Of a stretch of 64,000 bases of DNA, positions 36,541-47,524 are shown one piece after another; within the stretch, counting starts at the first letter, position 1, and each line of letters begins with the position of its first letter. Origin of the DNA: Isoetes taiwanensis (taxonomy: Eukaryota > Streptophyta > Lycopodiopsida > Isoetales > Isoetaceae); the NCBI GenBank assembly GCA_021234155.1, contig JAJEKV010000019.1, positions 19,777,359 through 19,841,358 on the forward strand, given 5' to 3'. The notes beneath the pieces are model-generated. The model had not been told where the DNA came from and searched no databases. It was given only the letters and a program-made list of their open reading frames with translations. Both the position numbers and the translations under genes were made by a program.

Positions 36541-37344
36541 TCAAGGTAGAGCGTATTTGTTCTTGATGGTGTGCTTGTTCAATTGACGATAGTCAATGCA
36601 CATTCTAAGACTTCCATCCTTCTTCTTCACGACGAGTATTGGCGCTCCAAATGGAGAGACACTAGGTCTTATGAACCCTAGGTCTAGCAACTCCTGCAAT
36701 CGCTTCTTCAATTCCGTCAACTCCTGGGTTGACATCCTGTAGGGCGTCTTGCTTGTTGGCTTAGTTCCTGGCTCAAGTGCTATTTCACACTCGACTCCTC
36801 TGTAGGGTGGAAGTTGCTTAATCTCATCTGGGAACAAATCATGGAATTCCTTCACCAACTTTGCTATAGGCTTTGGGAGCGTGCTCAATGCTTTGGCCTC
36901 TTTCTCTTCGGTTGTCTCTTGCTCGTCAACTTCGAGTTTAAAGACATAGGCCACTTGCTCCTTCCTTATGCAATTAAGTAACTTCTTACTAGACATGCAT
37001 TGCATGAATGGGGTGACTTCTTTACCTGTTATCTCAATGATCTTGCCCTCTGGCGTTGTTAAGGTTACTTTTCGCTTCCCACAATCAATCATGGCTCCAG
37101 CCGGTCCAAGGTATTCCATGCCTATGATCAAGTCGTACTTGCCTATGTTCATCACTTCTGCTCCCATTCCAACATTGATACCTGGCAAGTCTATGTCGAA
37201 GTTGATCCTCTTCCCTGCTGTGTGTCGGATTGCCCCACTTGCCAACACAACTGGTCTAGGCTTGGACTGCAAAGGCTTCAGCTTCAACATCTCTATCATC
37301 CTTGGCGAAGCAAAATTGTGGGTACTCCCTATGTCTATCAGCAC
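36541..37344 (-). CDS. Protease and RT N-terminus, copy 2 (element II)
   Basis: A 267-codon frame begins inside the aspartic protease. The active-site motif reads [12 protein letters not shown], so the usual DSGS/DTGS is DIGS. Isoleucine in place of the conserved Ser/Thr would be expected to impair the enzyme. It continues through [16 protein letters not shown]-like and [20 protein letters not shown] into RT blocks ([32 protein letters not shown]) and ends at the stop near 36541. Confidence 0.88.
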   Translation of the reverse strand: MLIDIGSTHNFASPRMIEMLKLKPLQSKPRPVVLASGAIRHTAGKRINFDIDLPGINVGMGAEVMNIGKYDLIIGMEYLGPAGAMIDCGKRKVTLTTPEGKIIEITGKEVTPFMQCMSSKKLLNCIRKEQVAYVFKLEVDEQETTEEKEAKALSTLPKPIAKLVKEFHDLFPDEIKQLPPYRGVECEIALEPGTKPTSKTPYRMSTQELTELKKRLQELLDLGFIRPSVSPFGAPILVVKKKDGSLRMCIDYRQLNKHTIKNKYALP

Positions 37345-37565
37345 TATGAAGGACTTGGACCGGACCTTCCCAATTGTCGAAATGACTTGGTATTGACTCT
37401 CAGCATTCTCGGAGTCAATAACAGCAAAGATGTGGCACTCACCCTGGATGTGGTCATGAGCATCTTCTTCGTCGATCTCTATCCTCCTAGCTCTGCTAAT
37501 GTCGCATTCATCACAAATGGGCAGTTATGTGTCCGATGTCCTGGCTGGAAGCATCTAAAGCACAA

Positions 37566-37991
37566 CTACTTTTCAATACATTCCTGCCTCTTCTCCTTGG
37601 GGATAGACTGTAAGAACTGCTTCACTGCTTTGGAGTAGTTTGAACCACCTCCTTGCTCCTTGAAGCTGACCTGCTTCTTGTCCTGCTTGCCGGAATTCGT
37701 GTTGGTTTGCTTCCCGTAGCTTGTGTTGTACTGTGGTCTGGTAGCTGCTGGGCGTGTTGCTCTTGGGCTGTAGCTTCCTGTAGCCTTCCCCTTGTTCTGA
37801 TAGTACTGTTGCCTCGACCCACTCCCTTGAGGTCCTGTTCCTTGCAAGCTCACTGCCTTAGACTCTGCTTCTGACACTGTTGTGGGGTTTGTTGCTCTCA
37901 CCAGCTTCCTGATCTCCTCATTTAAGCCTTCAATGTACCCCTCTACTAAATGTCTTTCACTCAATTTCGGCACATAGAGTCTCAGCCTCAT
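37566..37991 (-). pseudogene. Gag C-terminal half (element II)
   Basis: The frame starts MRLRLYVPKLSERHLVEGYI and goes on to EGLNEEIRKLVRATNPTTVS, as in Ty3 gag capsid ends, then a Gln/Thr/Ser-rich basic spacer. Reading upstream it continues as SVQKYTEEF at 37992-38015, where the tandem LTR array begins. A CCHC-like knuckle may lie left of 37566 (contexts ECIEK, then [12 protein letters not shown] in another frame near 37.53 kb). Confidence 0.82.
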
Positions 37992-38015
37992 GAACTCTTC
38001 GGTGTACTTCTGGAC

Positions 38016-38652
38016 TGATATGGTTTAAGGTTAATAACTAATGATGGTGCTCGGGGGAGTGGCCTTGCATGGAACAATATTTATTGATATGATCAAGTAA
38101 GAAAGCCATTCAATATGTCTAAGTCTTGATATTATCAAGGAGAGAGCTAAAAATAAACCTTGACCTTTATTTAGAAGCAAAAAGGCAAAAAATGTATTAT
38201 TACCTATAAATAAAAGGACAACTTTGCGACGTGATATCTCCCCGACCACAACTCAGAAATCGGCGATCCTTACCTTGCTGGAAAGCCCTTGAAGTATAGT
38301 TTCCAGATTGGGCCTATAGATTCCTTACGGTGTGCAAGTTATGCCCAGAAAGGTGCATAGGGGTCTAAGCTGACTGCACAGCTAAATCTGCTTCTTCCTA
38401 TGTTGTTGATGTGCCAAGCCTTACCTTCTAGTATCTTCTCTTGTTCCTTGCTTGATCATATCATTAGATAAGTTCCTATAACACCAGTGGTTAGTGGCTA
38501 GAGAGAGCTTGTTCTTATACAGTCTTGCGGAGTAGCTTGACTTGATGATATCTCTTCTAGTTGGTCCGGTTGGGTGGTAAATCGAGTATCATATGGTGTT
38601 TTACTTTCTAACATGTTGATGAATTTGCAGGAAGAATATAGCATTCATAACA
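38016..38652 (+). repeat. LTR 1 of array, primer site deleted
   Basis: This 637-bp LTR begins directly at the gag junction. After it, ATTGGT is joined to CTTTACCAGC; the other units have 19 more bases holding most of the primer site. The deletion lies between two GGT triplets. Confidence 0.85.
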
Positions 38653-39445
38653 ATTGGTCTTTACCAGCGGAGCTGTGGGTGATGGAAGAGTTGGAAATTT
38701 GAGTGGCTTAGCAGCACTCAAGATATCTTAAGGAAATAGGTTACCTCTTGTCTGGTATGAAGTTGATGTTTAAGGATTGTGATTAGAATCTTTAGAAATT
38801 TCTTATTGCATCCCGAGGAGGGGGAGGAATTGATATGGTCTGTGGGGTATGGGATAAAGCCTGGAAAGGTTGGGGCCCATTGGATAACGATTTCCTTGAA
38901 GGATCCGCCCTTTTGGCGTGTTGGTTAGTACTATGGAAAAATTTACCCTTAAAACCTTGTTATAAGCTTTGAATTTTGTCTAGATGGACTCGGGAAGAAC
39001 TATTCTATATTTAGTTGTGGTATAGCAACGAGTGAGTTTTAGGAACTGATGTATTTCTATGAGGAATGACCAACAATTAAGTTCTAATTTTAAAAATCTA
39101 AAACCGAAAAAGCTTGATGGTAATGGTTCAATGCTAACTAAGTTCACTTTGGCATATTGGGTGGAAAATTTTCGTGAACTTATGTTAGGTGATACGTCTG
39201 CGATTAGCGATTCTTCTTGGGTTTTGCGTGTTCTAAAGTTGTGATTGAGTTTTCGCAGAACATGGATATTACGATGTAAATGAGACTTGCGCAGGAGTAT
39301 GAGCGAACTTTGCCAGAATTCCTTATTAACGATTATAAGGATGTCAAGTCCTCTAAGTAAATTGACGCCATTTCTAATAGAACTGAAATGAAAACCTTTG
39401 TCGGACAACGGATTACCAGAAATTTTTAGCTTAAAGGGCTGGACT

Positions 39446-39700
39446 TGAATATTTCTAATTGTGGATTCAACTAGGGTTGCAACCATGGATTTGGTTGTGG
39501 TAGATATTTCTAGTTGTGGATTCAACTAGGGTTGCAACCATGGATTTGGTTGTGGTAGATATTTCTAGTTGTGGATTCAACTAGGGTTGCAACCATGGAT
39601 TTGGTTGTGGTAGATATTTCTAGTTGTGGATTCAACTAGGGTTGCAACCATGAATTTGGTTGTGGTATATATTTCTGATTGTGGATTCAATCAGGGTTGT
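39446..39700 (+). repeat. 55-bp minisatellite within array unit 1
   Basis: A 55-bp period (AGATATTTCTAGTTGTGGAT ... ACCATGGATTTGGTTGTGGT) is repeated about five times, with the last copies diverging (ATTTCTGATTGTGGATTCAA). The same block recurs in the other three internal regions (about 41.89-42.15, 43.79-44.05 and 45.70-45.97 kb). Confidence 0.9.
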
Positions 39701-39891
39701 AACCATGGACTTGGTTATGTTATTCTGCCATATAATTCTTGATCGAGGAAATAAGTTTATTCCTAAGAACAGAAAGACTAACACGCTTTCCAAAAATTGA
39801 TTGAAGATCAATTTTGAAAAGGGATCTTCGATGGTTTCCTTTCAGGTTTAATGATGATCGAGGACGATCATGTTTTGAGAAGGGAAGGAAT

Positions 39892-40529
39892 TGATATGGT
39901 TTAAGGTTAATAACTAATAATGGTGCTCGGGGGAGTGGCCTTGCATGAAACAATATTTATTGATATGATCAAGTAAGAAAGCCATTCAGTATGTCTAAGT
40001 CTTGATATTATCAAGGAGAGAGCTAAAAATAAACCTTGACCTTTATTTAGAAGCAAAAAGGCAAAAAAGGTATTATTACCTATAAATAAAAGGACAACTT
40101 TGAGACGTGATATCTCTGCGACCACAACTCAGAAATCGGCGATCCTTACCTTGCTGGAAAGCCCTTGAAGTATAGTTTCCAGATTGGGCCTATAGATTCC
40201 TTACGGTGTGCAAGTTATGCCCAGAAAGGTGCATAGGGGTCTAAGCTGACTGCACAGCTAAATCTGCTTCTTCCTATGTTGTTGATGTGCCAAGCCTTAC
40301 CTTCTAGTATCTTCTCTTGTTCCTTGCTTGATCATATCATTAGAAGAAGTTCCTATAACACCAGTGGTTAGTGGCTAGAGAGAGCTTGTTCTTATACAGT
40401 CTTGCGGAGTAGCTTGACTTGATGATATCTCTTCTAGTTGGCCCGGTTGGGTGGTAAATCGAGTATCATGTGGTGTTTTACTTTCTAACATGTTGATGAA
40501 TTTGCAGGAAGAATATAGCATTCATAACA
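39892..40529 (+). repeat. LTR 2 of array
   Basis: The 638-bp LTR runs TGATATGG to CATAACA. A TATA-like CCTATAAATA near 40080 is a possible promoter. The intact primer site follows at 40532-40543. Confidence 0.88.
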
Positions 40530-41010
40530 ATTGGTATCAGAGCTCAGTTCCGGTCTTTACCAGCGGAGCTGTGGGTGATGGAAGAGTTGGAAATTTGAGT
40601 GGCTTAGCAGCACTCAAGATATCTTAAGGAAATAGGTTACCTCTTGTCTGGTATGAAGTTGATGTTTAAGGATTGTGATTAGAATCTTTAGAAATTTCTT
40701 ATTGCATCCCGAGGAGGGGGAGGAATTGATATGGTCTGTGGGGTATGGGATAAAGCCTGGAAAGGCTGGGGCCCATTGGATAACGATTTCCTTGAAGGAT
40801 CCGCCCTTTTGGCGTGTTGGTTAGTACTATGGAAAAATTTACCCTTAAAACCTTGTTATAAGCTTTGAATTTTGTCTAGATGGACTCGGGAAGAACTATT
40901 CTATATTTAGTTGTGGTATAGCAACGAGTGAGTTTTAAGAACTGATGTATTTCTATGAGGAATGACCAACAATTAAGTTCTAATTTTAAAAATCTAAAAA
41001 CTGAAAAGCT

Positions 41011-41559
41011 CATTAGGGTTTTTTTGAGATTAAAAAAGGGCCTTCAAAACATGCCAACTAAGCCAAATGAAGATAAATGAACTACCAATCAGAAATCAGA
41101 GCTTGACGGGTCCAGTCAGCAAAACTGTTATAACTAACTCACTGGATCACATTTTCTAGCAAACTATTGATAGAAAAGTCAAAATGAGCTCTCGTTTAGT
41201 GCAATAGATAGATCTCGTTGAGATCTTTCCAACCTTAGGTGCTTTGCACATATTTTAACCACTTATGATTGTCAAAACGCCAAAAAATATTGTTTTTACC
41301 ATTTTTTACTATCCTACGGGGCTAAAAGATATGCAAACCACCCAAGGTTGGAAAGATCTCAATGAGATCTATCTATTGCACCAAACAAAAGCTCATTTGG
41401 ACTTTTCTATCAACACTTATGCTACAAAATGTGATCCAGTGAGTTAGTTATAACTGTTTTGCTGACTGGATTACCAGTTCTATTTTCTGATTGGTAGTTC
41501 ATATAGCTTAGTCAGCAGTTCTTAGAAGGCCCTTTTATGATCTCAAAAAATCCCTAATG
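41011..41559. mobile_element. MITE / fold-back element with ~220-bp terminal inverted repeats
   Basis: The 549-bp insert starts CATTAGGGTTTTTTTGAGAT and ends ATCTCAAAAAATCCCTAATG. The arms at about 41011-41237 and 41341-41559 are inverted copies (for example TAACTCACTGGATCACATTT in one and its complement in the other). The other array units give the empty site: AAAAGCTTGATGG against AAAAGCT[insert]TTGATGG, so only one extra T separates filled from empty. No coding capacity was found; the superfamily is not clear because no 2-, 3- or 8-bp duplication is seen. Confidence 0.88.
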
Positions 41560-42341
41560 TTGATGGTAATGGTTCAATGCTAACTAAGTTCACTTTGGCA
41601 TATTGGGTGGAAAATTTTCGTGAACTTATGTTAGGTGATACGTGCAGTTAGCAGTTACTGGGTTTGCAGGTTCTAAAGTTGTGATTGAGTTTTCGCAGAA
41701 CATGGATATTACGATGTAAATGAGACTTGCGCAGGAGTATGAGCGAACTTTGCCAGAATTCCTTATTAACGATTATAAGGATGTCAAGTCCTCTAAGTAA
41801 ATTGACGCCATTTCTAATAGAACTGAAATGAAAACCTTTGTCGGACAACGGATTACCAGAAATTTTTAGCTTAAAGGGCTGGACTTGAATATTTCTAATT
41901 GTGGATTCAACTAGGGTTGCAACCATGGATTTGGTTGTGGTAGGTATTTCTAGTTGTGGATTCAACTAGGGTTGCAACCATGGATTTGGTTGTGGTAGAT
42001 ATTTCTAGTTGTGGATTCAACTAGGGTTGCAACCATGGATTTGGTTGTGGTAGATATTTCTAGTTGTGGATTCAACTAGGGTTGCAACCATGAATTTGGT
42101 TGTGGTATATATTTCTGATTGTGGATTCAATCAGGGTTGTAACCATGGACTTGGTTATGTTATTCTGCCATATAATGCCATATAATTCTTGATCGAGGAA
42201 ATAAGTTTATTCCTAAGAACAGAAAGACTAACACGCTTTCCAAAAATTGATTGAAGATCAATTTTGAAAAGGGATCTTCGATGGTTTCCTTTCAGGTTTA
42301 ATGATGATCGAGGACGATCATGTTTTGAGAAGGGAAGGAAT

Positions 42342-42979
42342 TGATATGGTTTAAGGTTAATAACTAATAATGGTGCTCGGGGGAGTGGCCTTGCATGAAA
42401 CAATATTTATTGATATGATCAAGTAAGAAAGCCATTCAGTATGTCTAAGTCTTGATATTATCAAGGAGAGAGCTAAAAATAAACCTTGACCTTTATTTAG
42501 AAGCAAAAAGGCAAAAAAGGTATTATTACCTATAAATAAAAGGACAACTTTGAGACGTGATATCTCTGCGACCACAACTCAGAAATCGGCGATCCTTACC
42601 TTGCTGGAAAGCCCTTGAAGTATAGTTTCCAGATTGGGCCTATAGATTCCTTACGGTGTGCAAGTTATGCCCAGAAAGGTGCATAGGGGTCTAAGCTGAC
42701 TGCACAGCTAAATCTGCTTCTTCCTATGTTGTTGATGTGCCGAGCCTTACCTTCTAGTATCTTCTCTTGTTCCTTGCTTGATCATATCATTAGAAGAAGT
42801 TCCTATAACACCAGTGGTTAGTGGCTAGAGAGAGCTTGTTCTTATACAGTCTTGCGGAGTAGCTTGACTTGATGATATCTCTTCTAGTTGGCCCGGTTGG
42901 GTGGTAAATCGAGTATCATGTGGTGTTTTACTTTCTAACATGTTGATGAATTTGCAGGAAGAATATAGCATTCATAACA
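42342..42979 (+). repeat. LTR 3 of array
   Basis: This 638-bp copy is nearly identical to LTR 2. The primer site is at 42982-42993. Just upstream, at 42165-42185, the 11-bp segment TATAATGCCAT is duplicated only in this unit. Confidence 0.88.
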
Positions 42980-44231
42980 ATTGGTATCAGAGCTCAGTTC
43001 CGGTCTTTACCAGCGGAGCTGTGGGTGATGGAAGAGTTGGAAATTTGAGTGGCTTAGCAGCACTCAAGATATCTTAAGGAAATAGGTTACCTCTTGTCTG
43101 GTATGAAGTTGATGTTTAAGGATTGTGATTAGAATCTTTAGAAATTTCTTATTGCATCCCGAGGAGGGGGAGGAATTGATATGGTCTGTGGGGTATGGGA
43201 TAAAGCCTGGAAAGGTTGGGGCCCATTGGATAACGATTTCCTTGAAGGATCCGCCCTTTTGGCGTGTTGGTTAGTACTATGGAAAAATTTACCCTTAAAA
43301 CCTTGTTATAAGCTTTGAATTTTGTCTAGATGGACTCGGGAAGAACTATTCTATATTTAGTTGTGGTATAGCAACGAGTGAGTTTTAGGAACTGATGTAT
43401 TTCTATGAGGAATGACCAACAATTAAGTTCTAATTTTAAAAATCTAAAAACTGAAAAGCTTGATGGTAATGGTTCAATGCTAACTAAGTTCACTTTGGCA
43501 TATTGGGTGGAAAATTTTCGTGAACTTATGTTAGGTGATACGTGCAGTTAGCAGTTACTGGGTTTGCAGGTTCTAAAGTTGTGATTGAGTTTTCGCAGAA
43601 CATGGATATTACGATGTAAATGAGACTTGCGCAGGAGTATGAGCGAACTTTGCCAGAATTCCTTATTAACGATTATAAGGATGTCAAGTCCTCTAAGTAA
43701 ATTGACGCCATTTCTAATAGAACTGAAATGAAAACCTTTGTCGGACAACGGATTACCAGAAATTTTTAGCTTAAAGGGCTGGACTTGAATATTTCTAATT
43801 GTGGATTCAACTAGGGTTGCAACCATGGATTTGGTTGTGGTAGATATTTCTAGTTGTGGATTCAACTAGGGTTGCAACCATGGATTTGGTTGTGGTAGAT
43901 ATTTCTAGTTGTGGATTCAACTAGGGTTGCAACCATGGATTTGGTTGTGGTAGATATTTCTAGTTGTGGATTCAACTAGGGTTGCAACCATGAATTTGGT
44001 TGTGGTATATATTTCTGATTGTGGATTCAATCAGGGTTGTAACCATGGACTTGGTTATGTTATTCTGCCATATAATTCTTGATCGAGGAAATAAGTTTAT
44101 TCCTAAGAACAGAAAGACTAACACGCTTTTCAAAAATTGATTGAAGATCAATTTTGAAAAGGGATCTTCGATGGTTTCCTTTCAGGTTTAATGATGATCG
44201 AGGACGATCATGTTTTGAGAAGGGAAGGAAT

Positions 44232-44865
44232 TGATATGGTTTAAGGTTAATAACTAATAATGGTGCTCGGGGAGTGGCCTTGCATGAAACAATATTTATT
44301 GATATGATCAAGTAAGAAAGCCATTCAAGATGTCTAAGTCTTGATATTATCAAGGAGAGAGCTAAAAATAAACCTTGACCTTTATTTAGAAGCAAAAGGC
44401 AAAAAGGTATTATTACCTATAAATAAAAGGACAACTTTGAGACGTGATATCTCTGCGACCACAACTTCGGAAATCGGGATCCTTACCTTGCTGGAAAGCC
44501 CTTGAAGTATAGTTTCCAGATTGGGCCTATAGATTCCTTACGGTGTGCAAGTTATGCCCGAAAAGGTGCATAGGGGTCTAAGCCGACCGCCGCACTAAAA
44601 TCTTCTTCCTATGTTGTTGATGTGCGAGCCTTACCTTCTAGTATCTTCTCTTGTTCCTTGCTTGATCATATCATTAGAAGAAGTTCCTATAACACCAAAG
44701 TGGTTAGTGGCTAGAGAGAGCTTGTTCTTATACAGTCTTGCGGAGTAGCTTGACTTGATGATATCTCTTCTAGTTGGCCCGGTTGGGTGGTAAATCGAGT
44801 ATCATGTGGTGTTTTACTTTCTAACATGTTGATGAATTTGCAGGAAGAATATAGCATTCATAACA
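44232..44865 (+). repeat. LTR 4 of array, more diverged
   Basis: This 634-bp copy has several small indels (GGGGAGTGG with one G fewer, AAAAGGCAAAAAGG) compared with LTRs 2 and 3. The primer site is at 44868-44879. Confidence 0.88.
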
Positions 44866-46148
44866 ATTGGTATCAGAGCTCAGTTCCGGTCTTTACCAGC
44901 GGAGCTGTGGGTGATGGAAGAGTTGGAAATTTGAGTGGCTTAGCAGCACTCAAGATATCTTAAGGAAATAGGTTACCTCTTGTCTGGTATGAAGTTGATG
45001 TTTAAGGATTGTGATTAGAATCTTTAGAAATTTCTTATTGCATCCCGAGGAGGGGGAGGAATTGATATGGTCTGTGGGGTATGGGATAAAGCCTGGAAAG
45101 GTTGGGGCCCATTGGATAACGATTTCCTTGAAGGATCCACCCTTTTGGCGTGTTGGTTAGTACTATGGAAAAATTTACCCTTAAAACCTTGTTATAAGCT
45201 TTGAATTTTGTCTAGATGGACTCGGGAAGAACTCTTCTATATTTAGTTGTGGTATAGCAACGAGTGAGTTTTAAGAACTGATGTATTTCTATGAGGAATG
45301 ACCAACAATTAAGTCCTAATTTTAAAAATCTAAAAAAAGTCAAAAGCTTGACTTTGCAATGGTTCAATGCTAACTAAGTTCACTTTGGCATATTGGGTGG
45401 AAAATTTTCGTGAACTTATGTTAGGTGATACGTGCGATTAGCGATTCTTCGGGTTTGCTTTAGTCGTGTTCTAAAGTTGTGATTGAGTTTTGCTAACTAA
45501 GTTCACTTTGGCATAACATGGATATTACGATGTAAATGAGACTTGGGGCAGAGTGAGCCGAACTTTGCGATGTAATTCCTTATTAACGATTATAAGGATG
45601 TCAAGTCCTCTAAGTAAATTGAGGCCATTTCTAATAGAACTGAAATGAAAACCTTTGTCGGACAACGGATTACCAGAAATTTTTAGCCTAAAGGGCTGGA
45701 CTTGAATATTTCTAGTTGTGGATTCAACTAGGGTTGCAACCATGGATTTGGTTGTGGTAGATATTTCTAGTTGTGGATTCAACTAAGGTTGCAACCATGG
45801 ATTTGGTTGTGGTAGATATTTCTAGTTGTGGATTCAACTAGGGTTGCAACCATGGATTTGGTTGTGGTAGATATTTCTAGTTGTGGATTCAACAAAGGTT
45901 GCAACCATGAATTTGGTTGTGGTATATATTTCTGATTGTGGATTCAATCAGGGTTGTAACCATGGACTTGGTTATGTTATTCTGCCATATAATTCTTGAT
46001 CGAGGAAATAAGTTTATTCCTAAGAACGGAAAGACTAACACGCTTTTCAAAAATTGATTGAAGATCAATTTTGAAAAGGGATCTTCGATGGTTTCCTTTC
46101 AGGTTTAATGATGATCGAGGACGATCATGTTTTGAGAAGGGAAGGAAT

Positions 46149-46779
46149 TGATATGGTTTAAGGTTAATAACTAATAATGGTGCTCGGGGGAGTGGCCTTG
46201 CATGAAACAATATTTATTGATATGATCAAGTAAGAAAGCCATTCAGTATGTCTAAGTCTTGATATTATCAAGGAGAGAGCTAAAAATAAACCTTGACCTT
46301 TATTTAGAAGCAAAAAGGCAAAAAAGGTATTATTACCTATAAATAAAAGGACAACTTTGAGACGTGATATCTCTGCGACCACAACTCAGAAATTGGCGAT
46401 CTTTACCTTGTTGAAAAGCCCTTGAAAGATCTTTTCCAGATTGGGCTCGGTTGCCTGTAGATTCCTTACGGTTTGAAAGTTATGCCCAGAAAGGTGCATA
46501 GGGGTCTAAGCTGACTGCACAGCTAAATCTGCTTCTTCCTATGTTGTTGATGTGCCGAGCCTTACCTTCTACTATCTTCTCTTGTTCTTGCTTGATCATA
46601 TCATTAGAAGGAGTTCCTGTAACACCAGTGGTTGGTGGCTAGAGAGAGCTTGTTCTTATACAGTCTTGCGGAGTAGCTTGACTTGATGATATCTCTTCTA
46701 GTTGGTCCGATTGGGTGGTAAATCGAGTATCATGTGGTGTTTTACTTTCTAACATGTTGATGAATTTGCAGGAAGAATA
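46149..46779 (+). repeat. LTR 5 of array, 3' end missing
   Basis: The copy starts TGATATGG and stops at GGAAGAATA, without the usual TAGCATTCATAACA end, and passes straight into gag of element II (minus-strand FYRLE). It has private changes near 46393-46470. Confidence 0.85.
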
Positions 46780-47524
46780 GCTACTCCAACCTATAGAACT
46801 GTTGCATCATATGGCACTTGTGTTCCCTTGGCACATAGTGTCGCTTGAATCCTTTGGCGAACTTCTTAAACCTGCAGCTATCTCTGCTTAACCCATGGGC
46901 TTTGGCATAGCCTTTTCACCAAATCCTGGCTGCTCCCTTGAGGTTGGCTGTTGCTACCCTGCCCTTGTCCTTATCCTTCGTGCTATAAGCATTCCCATAC
47001 TCCCTCATTTCATTCAACCATGCCTCGGCTTCCATTCCAGACCTGTTGTCCCCTGAGAACTGTTCTAACTTCCTGGCTTTCCACACGTTGCTCAGCGCCG
47101 AGTCGACTTTCTTCTGATAATCTGCTTCCATTCCGCCCCTATCACGGTTAGGACCCTCCCGGCGGTCCTGTCGATTGTTCTCATACTCCTAAAATTCGGA
47201 GTCGGAGTCGGAACTAGAGTTGGAGGGATCCGCGCTAGGTGATCTCCTTCTCCGGCTTCTCTTCTTTGCTTTGACTGCTCGGCTGGCCAGTGTTTCCGGT
47301 AGTTGGACGTTCTGGTCTGGTGCCATTGCTGCCGTCCCGCCAGCAAGGCTCTTATTTCATGGATATCCGATCTTATCTGCGATATTTCTTCTTCTGGGAT
47401 TGGTGCCTCAAACTCCTGGAATAGGTTCCTTGGCTGAAATTGCCTTACAGGTGTTTGATCTTCCAGAGGTTGTCTATCGTGTTCCACATTTCTGGATGCT
47501 CTGGCTGCATACACATGAGATTGC
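46780..47524 (-). pseudogene. Gag N-terminal half (element II)
   Basis: The frame at 47092-47524 holds ARASRNVEHDRQPLEDQTPV and EEEISQIRSDIHEIRALLAG. A shifted frame continues with NVWKARKLEQFSGDNRSGME, AEAWLNEMREYGNAYSTKDK and LKGAARIW at 46916-47131, the start of the retrotransposon gag domain. It is then open to FKRHYVPREHKCHMMQQFYR at 46780, where the LTR array cuts it. Frame changes at about 47.1 and 46.9 kb break it. The right side is cut by the L1 insertion. Confidence 0.8.

Larger units (their letters stand above)
38016..46779 (+). repeat. Tandem array of a non-autonomous LTR element (5 LTRs, 4 internal regions)
   Basis: LTR starts (TGATATGGTTTAAGG) lie at 38016, 39892, 42342, 44232 and 46149, each preceded (except the first) by the purine run GAGAAGGGAAGGAA. 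LTRs are about 635 bp and end CATTCATAACA. They are followed by AT and TGGTATCAGAGC, the initiator-Met-tRNA primer site, at 40532, 42982 and 44868. Internal regions (about 1.24 kb) have no gag or pol. Unit lengths are 1876, 2450, 1890 and 1917 bp; the long one carries a MITE and an 11-bp duplication. The array interrupts gag of element II between FYRLE and SVQKY and is in the opposite orientation. The last LTR stops about 14 bp short, and no target duplication is visible. Confidence 0.9.

Noticed and set aside
38980-39525. Minus-strand frames recurring in every array unit
   Set aside because: They recur only because the DNA is tandemly repeated; no gag or pol motif, and the element is read on the plus strand.
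39441-39700. CRISPR-like regular repeats
   Set aside because: The 55-bp units abut without unique spacers and lie in a plant retroelement; this is a minisatellite.
40532-40543. tRNA gene
   Set aside because: TGGTATCAGAGC is complementary to the 3' end of initiator Met-tRNA; no cloverleaf follows, so it is a primer binding site.
38016-46779. Array as a classical satellite
   Set aside because: TG...CA LTR borders, primer site and purine tract in each unit show an LTR-element origin.
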